Origin: Balneicella halophila | GTDB taxonomy: Bacteria; Bacteroidota; Bacteroidia; Bacteroidales; Balneicellaceae | Assembly (NCBI RefSeq): GCF_003096835.1 | Contig: NZ_QENZ01000004.1 | Coordinates: forward strand, 422,294-486,293 | Direction of reading: 5' to 3' | Length of the DNA stretch: 64,000 nt | Shown here: piece after piece, positions 1-7,750 of the stretch | Numbering within the stretch: position 1 is the stretch's first letter | Layout: each line of letters opens with the position of its first letter | Program-made: the position numbers and the translations under genes | Notes under the pieces: model-generated | What the model saw: only the letters and a program-made list of their open reading frames with translations | Databases searched by the model: none | What the model was told of the DNA's origin: nothing

Positions 1-196
1 AGACCTCTTCAGAGTGAATGTCTGTTCCTTTAGGAAGATCAATCTCAGCACGTGTTACGTGTAGTAGAGATTCCTCTTTACCTTTAGCCATTTCAGCTGC
101 TTCTTCACTATTCATTACGTCATAAGGCAGACATGCCAAAGTCTCTGCGATCTCTTTTGGTGGGCGTAGGCCCTTGAAAGGTTTTACTATTGCCAT
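1..196 (-). CDS. DUF1015 family protein, N-terminal part (runs off the window)
   Basis: Partial gene. The minus strand opens with ATG at 194-196 and reads MAIVKPFKGLRPPKEIAETL, then continues open to the window edge, giving about 65 codons. The opening 'vKPFkglRPp' and the following 'LPYDVMNSEEA' are typical of the DUF1015 family, whose biochemical role is unknown. It lies 26 bases after the stop of serA on the same strand. The order serC-serA-DUF1015 recurs in Bacteroidota, so it is probably the last gene of the serine operon. Only the N-terminus can be judged. The family call rests on the motif and the neighbourhood. Confidence 0.75.
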   Translation of the reverse strand, partial: MAIVKPFKGLRPPKEIAETLACLPYDVMNSEEAAEMAKGKEESLLHVTRAEIDLPKGTDIHSEEV

Positions 197-222
197 CGTG
201 TTATAATTAATTTATCAATATT

Positions 223-1146
223 TTATTTATTTACTCTAAATGTTTCGTCTCCATCTTTCAAATAACCGATGATTTGTTTAGCTGCTGCCAAACCTGCATT
301 TACATTTGCTTCACCTGTTTGAGCACCCATTTTCTTAGGAGTGAAAAATACGCGTCCTTCAAATTCCTTTTTCAATTCTTCTGCATTATCTGGTGCGATG
401 TCTGAAATATAAGAGAAGTCAGGACGGTTACGTAAAATCTTCTCTAAATCCTCTTCATGTATTACTTCTTTACGCGCAGTGTTTATTAATGTTCCTCCTT
501 TAGGCATTAGGCTGGTAAGCGTGTAGTTAATAGAGTTTATAGTTGCTGGTAGAGCAGGTATATGTAAAGAAACATACTCACAGTTGCTATATAAATCTTC
601 GACTTTTTCAACAGCTTTTACACCATCAGCTTCGATATCTTTTGCATCTACAAATGGGTCAAATGCACAAACTTCCATACCAAAACCTTTTGCAATACGT
701 GCTACGTTTTTACCTACGTTGCCATAAGCTTGAATACCTAAACGTTTGCCTTTAAGCTCAGTTCCCGGTTTTCCATTAAATTGGTTGCGTGCACCGTAAA
801 CCATCATTCCTAAAACCAATTCTGCTACTGCATTCGCATTTTGTCCTGGGGTATTCATCACTACGATACCTCTTTCTTTTGTGGTTTCAAGGTCAACATT
901 ATCAAAACCAGCACCTGCACGAACTACAATCTTTAACTCAGGAGCTGCATTTACTACCTCTAGAGTGATTTTATCAGAGCGTACAATTAATGCTGTGGCA
1001 TCTTTTACTGCGTCTAAAAGTTCAGATTTATCTGTGTATTTTTCTAAAAGAGCAAATTCATATCCTGCTTCTTCTGTCAATTTTTTGATACCTTCGATTG
1101 CTGCTGGAGCAAAAGGTTTTTCTGTTGCTACTAATATTTTTGCCAT
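223..1146 (-). CDS. serA: D-3-phosphoglycerate dehydrogenase, short ACT-less form
   Basis: Oxidises 3-phosphoglycerate to 3-phosphohydroxypyruvate with NAD+, the first committed step of serine synthesis in the cytoplasm. At 307 residues it has the substrate domain and the Rossmann domain (QAYGNVG near 139-145, with an aspartate at the end of the next strand, AFDP near 161-164) and no C-terminal ACT domain. R225 in NTARKEV matches the catalytic arginine. The usual catalytic histidine of the 'TPHxGxxT' loop is replaced by lysine (TPKKMGAQT, K271/K272). This is the 'type IIIK' pattern known from Entamoeba and related Bacteroidota enzymes. It lies downstream of serC (153-base gap) and probably shares its transcript. 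Loss of the ACT domain implies no serine feedback through that module. Confidence 0.93.
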   Translation of the reverse strand: MAKILVATEKPFAPAAIEGIKKLTEEAGYEFALLEKYTDKSELLDAVKDATALIVRSDKITLEVVNAAPELKIVVRAGAGFDNVDLETTKERGIVVMNTPGQNANAVAELVLGMMVYGARNQFNGKPGTELKGKRLGIQAYGNVGKNVARIAKGFGMEVCAFDPFVDAKDIEADGVKAVEKVEDLYSNCEYVSLHIPALPATINSINYTLTSLMPKGGTLINTARKEVIHEEDLEKILRNRPDFSYISDIAPDNAEELKKEFEGRVFFTPKKMGAQTGEANVNAGLAAAKQIIGYLKDGDETFRVNK

Positions 1147-1299
1147 GATATTTTTATTTATAAGTTTATAAGTGTGTTAATTCATTTGCTACTGATGGAG
1201 AGTTCCAACTAATGAAAATCTCACAACCGATAATCTTTGATTATAAATTGTGAGATTTCTATATTTAGCAAAATTGATTACTCATATTTTAATGACGTA

Positions 1300-2370
1300 T
1301 TAATGCTTTGCTTCAAATTCTTTCATGCAGTCAACTAAAGCTATTACACTTGCTTTTGGTAAAGCATTGTAAGTAGATGCACGGAAACCACCAACCGAAC
1401 GGTGTCCTTTAAGGCCTGACATACCGTGTAAAGTTGCAAAATCGAAGAAGTCTTTTTCAAGCTCTTTGTATTCATCATTCATTATGAAACAGATATTCAT
1501 TAATGAACGATCTTCTTTTAACTCAACTGTAGGACGGAATAATTTATTGCGTTCAATCTCATCATACAAGATTGCTGCTTTTTCTTCGTTTATCTTTTGC
1601 ATTTCACCAACACCACCCATAGCTTTAATCCACTTTAAAGTCATCAAAGCAGCATAAACTGGTACTACTGGCGGTGTATTGAACATTGAGTCCTTAGCGA
1701 TGTGTGTACGGTAATCAACCATAGTAGGCAACTCACGAGAAACTTTGCCTAAAGCATCTTCTTTTACAATCACGAAAGTTACACCAGCAGGAGCTAGGTT
1801 CTTTTGAGCGCCACCATAAATTAAATCATATTTAGAAACGTCAACAGGACGAGAGAAAATATCAGAAGACATATCAGCTACCAATGGTACACCATAGTCT
1901 TTATCTTCTTTAATTTCTGTACCGTAAATAGTATTGTTTGTAGTTATGTGGAAATAATCAACATCTTGAGGTACTTCGAAGTTCTTAGGGATGTAGTTGT
2001 ACATTTTATCTTTTGATGAAGCAACTTCAACCACTTCTCCGAACAATTTTGCTTCTTTCATGGCTTTGTTTGCCCAAGCTCCGGTATTTAAGTATGCTGA
2101 TTTTTTCTCCATTAAATTATATGGGATGTGGAAGAATTGTGTACTCGCACCTCCACCTAAAAATAACACTTGGTAACCATCAGGAATATCCAATAATATC
2201 TTGAACATTTCTCTAGCTTCATTCATCACAGCAACGAACTCCTTACTACGGTGTGATACTTCCATCAAAGATAAACCAGTATCAGCAAAATTAATTAACG
2301 CAGCTGCAGTGTTTTTTACTGTGTCCTGTGGCAAGATAGATGGTCCCGCCGAATAGTTATGTGTTTTCAT
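1300..2370 (-). CDS. serC: Phosphoserine aminotransferase
   Basis: PLP-dependent transaminase that converts 3-phosphohydroxypyruvate plus glutamate to phosphoserine. It also acts on the pyridoxal precursor 3-hydroxy-4-phosphohydroxythreonine. The 356 residues match the family length. The start [11 protein letters not shown] is the canonical N-terminus, the phosphate-binding GGGASTQF lies near 72-79, and the PLP lysine is K190 in [12 protein letters not shown]. It is the first gene of the serC-serA-DUF1015 set on the minus strand, so one promoter upstream of 2370 probably serves the pathway. It may also support PLP synthesis together with pdxA at 18.2 kb. Confidence 0.95.
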   Translation of the reverse strand: MKTHNYSAGPSILPQDTVKNTAAALINFADTGLSLMEVSHRSKEFVAVMNEAREMFKILLDIPDGYQVLFLGGGASTQFFHIPYNLMEKKSAYLNTGAWANKAMKEAKLFGEVVEVASSKDKMYNYIPKNFEVPQDVDYFHITTNNTIYGTEIKEDKDYGVPLVADMSSDIFSRPVDVSKYDLIYGGAQKNLAPAGVTFVIVKEDALGKVSRELPTMVDYRTHIAKDSMFNTPPVVPVYAALMTLKWIKAMGGVGEMQKINEEKAAILYDEIERNKLFRPTVELKEDRSLMNICFIMNDEYKELEKDFFDFATLHGMSGLKGHRSVGGFRASTYNALPKASVIALVDCMKEFEAKH

Positions 2371-2678
2371 AATTACAAAAAATATTATTTAATAATGATA
2401 AAATTTCAGAACAAAGTTGCAAAGAAAAGATGACATATCCATACAATAATTACGGTGTTTTACAACAACTTTAATGTTTTATAGTTATTTTGTTGAAAAT
2501 AAGTAGGTTACAGAGATGTTTCTCACTCTTTTTCACTATTAATATTCACTATTTTTTAAGAATAATATAAACACTAATTTACGCAAAGGTTTTCGTAAAA
2601 AACGTTGCTATCGCTTGTCTATCTAAAATACGCCCTATTGCTATAATTTCGAATATTTTTATAGGTTTTGATGAATTT
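2371..2678. other. Intergenic region between serC and the M13 peptidase gene
   Basis: About 310 AT-rich bases between divergent genes. It must hold the serC promoter on the minus strand, but I see no clean TAnnTTTG box there; CAAAGAAAA near 2417 would be a weak variant. The right end runs into the promoter annotated at 2679-2711. I see no RNA gene and no convincing short ORF. Confidence 0.5.
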
Positions 2679-2711
2679 TTTGAACATTGCATAACAATAA
2701 CCGTATCTTTG
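2679..2711 (+). promoter_or_regulatory. Bacteroidota-type promoter of the M13 peptidase gene
   Basis: TTTG at 2679-2682 and TATCTTTG at 2704-2711 are separated by 21 bases, matching the Bacteroidota TTTG / TAnnTTTG promoter. Transcription would begin near 2715. That is downstream of the first possible in-frame ATG (2687) and so supports the start at 2768. Confidence 0.7.
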
Positions 2712-2767
2712 CGACTAGTAATAATGATGATAGAGATTATTTAGCTAAATATTTAATAAAAAAAATA

Positions 2768-4816
2768 ATGAAAAAATTTATGGTATTTGCAGGAGTCATA
2801 GCCTTATTGGGGTTATCGTCCTGTAAGCAAGAAAAACAAGAAGACATGGAAACACACGGTATTCAATTAGCCTATATGGATACAACAGTGAGTCCAAAAG
2901 AGGACTTTTTTAAGTTTGTAAATGGAAATTGGTTAGCAAACAATAAGATTCCTGATGATAGGGGAACTTGGGGTAGTTTTGATGAGTTGCGTAAAATGAA
3001 TGACAGTGCTACATTAAAAGTACTAAGAGACGCTATAGAAAGCGGTGAGTATAAAGAAGGCAGTGATGAATATAAAGCAATGGTGTTTTTCAATACTGCA
3101 ATGGACACTACCGCCATCAATGAAAAAGGGACAATACCTCTAAAGCCTTATCTTGAAAAGGTAGAGGAAATTCAAAATACTACTGACCTCCAAGAGTTTC
3201 TTGCTGAAATGTCTCCCTATGGCATGGAGCAATTATTCGGTTATGCAGTATTTTCTGGGTTAAGCAAAAGTGACACAAATGTAGCTTACATTGCTGAGGC
3301 ACGTTTAGGATTACCAGATAGAAGCTACTACGTAGATGAAGATGCAGATACTAAAGAAAAGCGTGATGCCTATGTGAAACATATTGAGCGTATGCTTACT
3401 ATAGTAGGTATAGAAGATGCTGAAGCGAAAGCTGACCGTATTATGAAATTAGAAACTCAGTTGGCAACAGCAATGCTTACTAAGGAAGAGTCTCGTAATA
3501 TGAACAACTTCAACAATCCTATGACAGTAGCTGAGCTGCAAAAACTTACTCCGGCTATTGATTGGAAGAAATACCTTGCAGATTTAAATACAGGAGAGAT
3601 TGACACTATAACAGTCATGCAACCTGAGTACATGAAAGAAGTGCAGAAAGTATTGACTAAAGTGCCTATGAGTACTATTAAGGAGCTTCTTACTTGGAAT
3701 ATTATCAATAGTGGTGCAGGAATGTTAGGAGAGGAGCTGGAAAAAGCTAATTTTGACTTTTATACAACTACTCTTACCGGTGTAAAGAAAATGCGTCCAC
3801 GTGAGGAGCGTATGCTCTCTATGACAAACCGTGTGCTTGGCGAGGCTGTTGGTAAGCTCTATGTGGCAGAGGTATTCCCTCCAGAAGCCAAAGAAAAAGC
3901 TAAGGAGTTGGTTGATAATATCATGAAAGCTTACAGCAATCGTATCAAAAATCTATCTTGGATGTCTGATGATACCAAAAAGATGGCGCAAAAGAAACTG
4001 GATAAAATGATGGTGCAAATCGGTTATCCTGATAAATGGAAAGATTATTCTTCACTTGTGATCAACAACTTCAAAAATGGCGGATCTTTCTTTCAGAATG
4101 TGTTGAATGCTCGTCAATGGAATTTTGAAGATGCTAAGTCAAAATTAGGAGAACCTGTTGACCGTGAGGAGTGGGGTATGGCACCACAAACAGTAAATGC
4201 ATATTTCCACCCATTGTATAATAAGATTGTATTCCCTGCAGCTATTTTACAGCCTCCATTTCATGATTATAAAGCTGATGCTGCTGTAAACTATGGTGGT
4301 ATTGGTGCTGTAATAGGTCACGAGATTTCACACTGTTTTGATGATTCAGGAGCACGTTTTGATGAAAATGGAAACTTGAATAACTGGTGGACAGATGAGG
4401 ACAATGAGAAATTTGGAAAATTAGGAGATAAATTAGTCGCTCAGTTTGATGCCGTGAAACCTTATGAAGACGTAAACTTGAATGGTCGCTTTACTTTAGG
4501 TGAAAATATTGGTGACTTAGGTGGTGTAAATGCTGCTTTCGAAGGTTTACAGATGCACTTAGAGGATAATGGTCGTCCAGAGAAAATCGATGGCTACACT
4601 CCAGAGCAACGTTTCTTTATCTCATGGGCTACTGTATGGCGTACTATGATGCGTGAAGATGCAATGCGCAACAAGATTAAGACTGACCCCCACTCTCCAG
4701 GAATGTACCGTGCAACCATGCCTATCCAAAACATGGATGAGTTCCACGAAGCATTCAATATCGAAGAAGGAAATGCGATGTATATAAAGCCAGAAAACCG
4801 AGTGAAAATTTGGTAA
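2768..4816 (+). CDS. M13 family (neprilysin/PepO-like) zinc metallopeptidase, lipoprotein
   Basis: Zinc endopeptidase of family M13, expected to cleave peptides of moderate size outside the cytoplasm. From ATG 2768 it has 682 residues, the usual PepO length. The N-terminus MKKFMVFAGVIALLGLSSCK is a lipobox signal peptide. An M13 N-terminal domain follows, then the catalytic domain with HEISH (H518, E519, H522), the third ligand in GENIGD (E579) and the substrate-binding NAYFHP. An in-frame ATG at 2687 would add 27 hydrophilic residues, but it lies before the predicted transcription start, so I rejected it. The gene is monocistronic, with its own promoter and a terminator at 4838. Confidence 0.93.
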   Translation: MKKFMVFAGVIALLGLSSCKQEKQEDMETHGIQLAYMDTTVSPKEDFFKFVNGNWLANNKIPDDRGTWGSFDELRKMNDSATLKVLRDAIESGEYKEGSDEYKAMVFFNTAMDTTAINEKGTIPLKPYLEKVEEIQNTTDLQEFLAEMSPYGMEQLFGYAVFSGLSKSDTNVAYIAEARLGLPDRSYYVDEDADTKEKRDAYVKHIERMLTIVGIEDAEAKADRIMKLETQLATAMLTKEESRNMNNFNNPMTVAELQKLTPAIDWKKYLADLNTGEIDTITVMQPEYMKEVQKVLTKVPMSTIKELLTWNIINSGAGMLGEELEKANFDFYTTTLTGVKKMRPREERMLSMTNRVLGEAVGKLYVAEVFPPEAKEKAKELVDNIMKAYSNRIKNLSWMSDDTKKMAQKKLDKMMVQIGYPDKWKDYSSLVINNFKNGGSFFQNVLNARQWNFEDAKSKLGEPVDREEWGMAPQTVNAYFHPLYNKIVFPAAILQPPFHDYKADAAVNYGGIGAVIGHEISHCFDDSGARFDENGNLNNWWTDEDNEKFGKLGDKLVAQFDAVKPYEDVNLNGRFTLGENIGDLGGVNAAFEGLQMHLEDNGRPEKIDGYTPEQRFFISWATVWRTMMREDAMRNKIKTDPHSPGMYRATMPIQNMDEFHEAFNIEEGNAMYIKPENRVKIW

Positions 4817-4837
4817 GCTGATTTGTTAAAACATTAT

Positions 4838-4871
4838 AAAAGCCCTGCTCGGTTAGAGTGGGGCTTTTTTA
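4838..4871 (+). terminator. Intrinsic terminator after the M13 peptidase gene
   Basis: AAAAGCCC (4838-4845) pairs with GGGCTTTT (4861-4868) and is followed by a T run to 4870. The stem lies 22 bases after the stop codon. Confidence 0.85.
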
Positions 4872-4903
4872 TTGTCTGCAAGTTGTATTAGAAAAATATT
4901 GAC

Positions 4904-5170
4904 CTATAAAGTCATAACACCTTTTATGCTGTTTACTTCGTTTGTGATATCTACAATTTGTTTAGCAGAGGTCATAAAAGCGATACAAGTGATGGCAATA
5001 TATTTGCCGTTCTTGCTCAATTTCGCTGTTGTTTTCTCGCTTTTAGGCAATATTTCCTTAATCTTTGCGACGATAGCATCATCATTAGGAGCTACAAATT
5101 TAAACATATAGCGTAATGGCCATTCTTTATTTTCTTCTAACAATTTGAGAAGTTTATTTTCAGTGTTCAT
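4904..5170 (-). CDS. DUF493 (YbeD-like) small protein
   Basis: An 88-residue cytoplasmic protein starting MNTENKLLKLLEENKEWP. The 'WPlxYMFKFVxPN' opening and the 'SKNGKYIAIT' strand are typical of DUF493/YbeD proteins, which have an ACT-like alpha/beta fold and are thought to be regulatory; no reaction is known. The start at 5170 is preferred to an upstream TTG (5194) because the minus-strand -7 box at 5192-5199 would put transcription start between them. It is convergent with the M13 gene and divergent from the nucleoside kinases. Confidence 0.8.
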   Translation of the reverse strand: MNTENKLLKLLEENKEWPLRYMFKFVAPNDDAIVAKIKEILPKSEKTTAKLSKNGKYIAITCIAFMTSAKQIVDITNEVNSIKGVMTL

Positions 5171-5191
5171 ATATTTATGACTTCTTTTTTG

Positions 5192-5199
5192 CAAAGATA
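5192..5199 (-). promoter_or_regulatory. -7 promoter box for the DUF493 gene
   Basis: The minus strand reads TATCTTTG here, 22 bases before the ATG at 5170. No clear TTTG -33 element is seen, so this is moderate evidence only. Confidence 0.5.
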
Positions 5200-5250
5200 C
5201 AAAGATTAGAATAGAATGATTTTTTACTTCATCTGTTACATTTCTTTTCT

Positions 5251-5258
5251 TACATTTG
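5251..5258 (+). promoter_or_regulatory. -7 promoter box for the deoxynucleoside kinase pair
   Basis: TACATTTG fits TAnnTTTG and lies 22 bases before the ATG of the first kinase. A good -33 TTTG is not visible at the expected distance. Confidence 0.5.
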
Positions 5259-5280
5259 TGGATAGATAATAAAACTACTT

Positions 5281-5907
5281 ATGCACATAGCCGTAGCAGG
5301 AAATATTGGAGCAGGAAAAACAACTCTTACCGAGCTGTTAGCCAAGCATTATGGCTGGCGTGCCGAGTATGAAGATACTGTTCATAATCCCTATCTTTCA
5401 GACTTTTATGATGATATGGAGCGTTGGTCTTTTGCTTTGCAAATTTATTTTTTGAGCAGCAGATTAGAGCAGGTTCTTGAACTTAGAGAAAAAAAAGAAA
5501 ATGTGATTCAAGACAGAACCATCTACGAAGATGCTTATATTTTTGCGCCAAGTATTGCTTCGTTAAATATGATGGAGCGTCGTGACTTTGAGAATTATTT
5601 ATCATTGTTCGAAGTAATGTCTGGTTTGGTTCAAGCTCCTGATTTATTGATTTATCTGCGAGCTGATGTTTCTAGTTTGGTGAAAAATATTGAAAGAAGA
5701 GGGCGAGATTATGAAAAGACTATTCGCCTGGATTATTTGAAGGAATTGAACGACCGGTACGAGGAGTGGATTCACAATTATAAATTGGGAAAATTGCTAA
5801 TAGTAGATGTAAATCAGATAAACATTCGTGATCCCAAAAATTTGAATCAAGTCATTTCAAAAATTGATGCCGAACTTTACGGCTTGTTCAATGAAAAAAA
5901 TAGTTAG
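5281..5907 (+). CDS. Deoxynucleoside kinase (first of a tandem pair)
   Basis: Phosphorylates deoxynucleosides to their 5'-monophosphates with ATP, as part of nucleotide salvage in the cytoplasm. The 208 residues carry the P-loop GNIGAGKTT (7-15), the QDRTIYEDA motif (D78, R79; substrate and catalytic site of the dCK/dGK family) and the arginine-rich lid ERRGRDYE (138-145). Three bases separate it from a paralogue with the same motifs. Tandem dNKs of this class usually divide purine specificity (dA versus dG). Which copy prefers which base cannot be read from the sequence. Confidence 0.92.
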   Translation: MHIAVAGNIGAGKTTLTELLAKHYGWRAEYEDTVHNPYLSDFYDDMERWSFALQIYFLSSRLEQVLELREKKENVIQDRTIYEDAYIFAPSIASLNMMERRDFENYLSLFEVMSGLVQAPDLLIYLRADVSSLVKNIERRGRDYEKTIRLDYLKELNDRYEEWIHNYKLGKLLIVDVNQINIRDPKNLNQVISKIDAELYGLFNEKNS

Positions 5908-5910
5908 GAT

Positions 5911-6525
5911 ATGCATATAGCAGTAGCAGGAAATATTGGCTCTGGTAAGACCACACTTACCCGATTATTGGCTAAACATTATAATTGGGAACCGTACTAT
6001 GAAGATGCGTCAAGCAATCCTTACTTGGCTGATTTTTATGATGATATGAAAAGGTGGTCTTTCAATCTGCAAGTCTGTTTTCTCAAGAGTCGTTTTCAGC
6101 AGTTGGTAGAAATTCATCAAAAAGATCAAGCCGTTATCCAAGACCGTACTATTTATGAAGATGCTATGATATTTGCTCCCAATCTTCATGATATGGGACT
6201 GATGACATCTAGAGACTTTGCAAATTATCAGAAACTTTTTAAACTAATGACTTCCCTCATTGATGAACCTGACTTATTGATATATTTAAAATCGTCTGTT
6301 CCAACTTTGGTCGGTAACATTCAAAAGCGTGGCAGAGCTTACGAGGAGAGTATCCGATTGGATTATCTGAAAAATCTAAATAACCGTTACAATAGCTGGA
6401 TATTTTCTAACTATAAAGGCAATGTCTTACTCGTAGATGCAGATTCTATAGATTTCTTAGAGAATAAAGAAGATTTGAATGGTATTATTGATGCGGTAGA
6501 GAGCAAACTTCATGGTTTGTTTTAA
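5911..6525 (+). CDS. Deoxynucleoside kinase (second of a tandem pair)
   Basis: A 204-residue paralogue of the preceding gene with P-loop GNIGSGKTT (7-15), VIQDRTIYEDA and the lid QKRGRAYEES. The first residues MHIAVAGNIG are identical to its neighbour, so the pair arose by duplication. The middle and C-terminal parts have diverged, which suggests specialisation for a different deoxynucleoside. It is co-transcribed with the first kinase (3-base gap). Its stop overlaps the stop of the convergent gene by 4 bases (6522-6525), so the two transcripts must end inside each other. Confidence 0.92.
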   Translation: MHIAVAGNIGSGKTTLTRLLAKHYNWEPYYEDASSNPYLADFYDDMKRWSFNLQVCFLKSRFQQLVEIHQKDQAVIQDRTIYEDAMIFAPNLHDMGLMTSRDFANYQKLFKLMTSLIDEPDLLIYLKSSVPTLVGNIQKRGRAYEESIRLDYLKNLNNRYNSWIFSNYKGNVLLVDADSIDFLENKEDLNGIIDAVESKLHGLF

Positions 6526-6893
6526 CCTGCTAGCAACATTCGCACTTCTGGCTTTAGAATATCTGGAATTTCTATTTTCCGCAACTCCAAACTGTGTAAC
6601 CAATCACTTATTTCTTTGGGTTTCAGAGTATAGAGGACTTCCCTAAATTGTTCTATCGCTTCATCAGAATAGCTATCGTCTGGAGTACCTTTGAATGCAT
6701 CCAACTCTTCATCTTCGAAATAAATAATTTCTTCAGATAATTTTTTTAAATCAACCTCACAGATTTCGTGTGCACCACAGCATTCTTCATCAGGGATGAT
6801 AATAGCCTCATCTTCTCCTGAGTTAGGAGAGAAGTAGGAATAAATAGCAATGATAATTCCTAGGATAATTAATGCCGATATAATGATGAGCAT
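6522..6893 (-). CDS. Small membrane-anchored protein, conserved but of unknown function
   Basis: 123 residues. Residues 1-20 form one hydrophobic helix (MLIIISALIILGIIIAIYSY), followed by an acidic soluble part with the cysteine motif ECCGAHEICE (about 37-46). The C-terminal half has a helical 'EQFREVLYTLKPKEISDWL' segment. Similar short proteins occur in Bacteroidales, but I know of no proven function. The three cysteines and the histidine could bind metal; this is inference only. It is 35 bases downstream of a coiled-coil lipoprotein gene on the same strand and convergent with the kinase pair. Confidence 0.65.
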   Translation of the reverse strand: MLIIISALIILGIIIAIYSYFSPNSGEDEAIIIPDEECCGAHEICEVDLKKLSEEIIYFEDEELDAFKGTPDDSYSDEAIEQFREVLYTLKPKEISDWLHSLELRKIEIPDILKPEVRMLLAG

Positions 6894-6928
6894 AGCAGAC
6901 TAAACTCTATAATTATGATGTTACACTT

Positions 6929-7561
6929 TTAAATTTCAGGAATTGCTTCTTCAGCGGGTTGGTTGCTCAACTCTTTTTGCAATTTTGCATTAGTTGCTTG
7001 TTCTCGCTTTATCAATTCTTCTAGTGCATTTACTTTACTTTCTAAATTCTCTATTTTCTTATCTTTTTCGCTAAGCGAACTACTTGCAAGTTCTTTAGTT
7101 GATTCCAAGTTGCTTATTTTAGTCTCCAAATCTTTAATAGTCGCTTCCATTTTCGAAATCTCCTCTGCTTGTCTTTGCTTCTCTTTACGCAACCAATTCA
7201 AATCATTCTCTAATTCGGTTGATTTCTCTTTGATGGTTTCTTTATCTTTTATCGTGCTACCTAGTTTTTTAGACAGCTTGTCTATCTCAGAACTTTTTTT
7301 AGCATTACTCGCAGACATATCATACTTTAAGTTGTTAAACTCTTCTTTTAAAGAACTCAGCTTAGCGCTCAATGAATTTACAGTTGCGGTTTTTTCAGCA
7401 ACGGTTTGTTCTAATTGTCCTTTTTCTTTTAATAAACTTCTTACCTTTCTATCACTGGCAAGTTTCGCCATATTCAGTGCTTCGTATTTTTTCTTTGATA
7501 CTACGCATGAACTTAGTACTGTTGCTAAAATAAGTGTAGTTACTATATGTTTCAGTTTCAT
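6929..7561 (-). CDS. Coiled-coil lipoprotein
   Basis: 210 residues. The start MKLKHIVTTLILATVLSSCV is a lipobox signal peptide with Cys at about 19, so the protein should be lipidated and held in the inner or outer membrane. After VSKKKYEAL almost the whole protein is a heptad-rich, K/E-rich coiled coil (about 30-200). The head resembles the N-termini of Bacteroidota OmpA-like proteins, but no OmpA peptidoglycan-binding domain follows. Longer in-frame starts would bury the signal peptide 27 residues in, so ATG 7561 is chosen. A structural or spacer role in the envelope is likely; no enzyme motif is present. Confidence 0.75.
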   Translation of the reverse strand: MKLKHIVTTLILATVLSSCVVSKKKYEALNMAKLASDRKVRSLLKEKGQLEQTVAEKTATVNSLSAKLSSLKEEFNNLKYDMSASNAKKSSEIDKLSKKLGSTIKDKETIKEKSTELENDLNWLRKEKQRQAEEISKMEATIKDLETKISNLESTKELASSSLSEKDKKIENLESKVNALEELIKREQATNAKLQKELSNQPAEEAIPEI

Positions 7562-7750
7562 CCTCTTTGAATTTATAGTTATTTCTCCAGCCAACATAGC
7601 TAGGTTTCGCTGTTTTTTCTTATCATTTACAAAAGTATTCAAATAGAAGCAAATCTTATACCTTTTTATTACTTAAATAGTTAAAAAAGTGGAAATTGCG
7701 GGCAAATAGTGTGTTTGCATCTCAAATATTAACAATGAGATAGGAATACG

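Noticed and set aside
2687..2767. Longer N-terminus of the M13 peptidase
   Set aside because: Its start lies upstream of the predicted transcription start and would put the lipobox signal internally.
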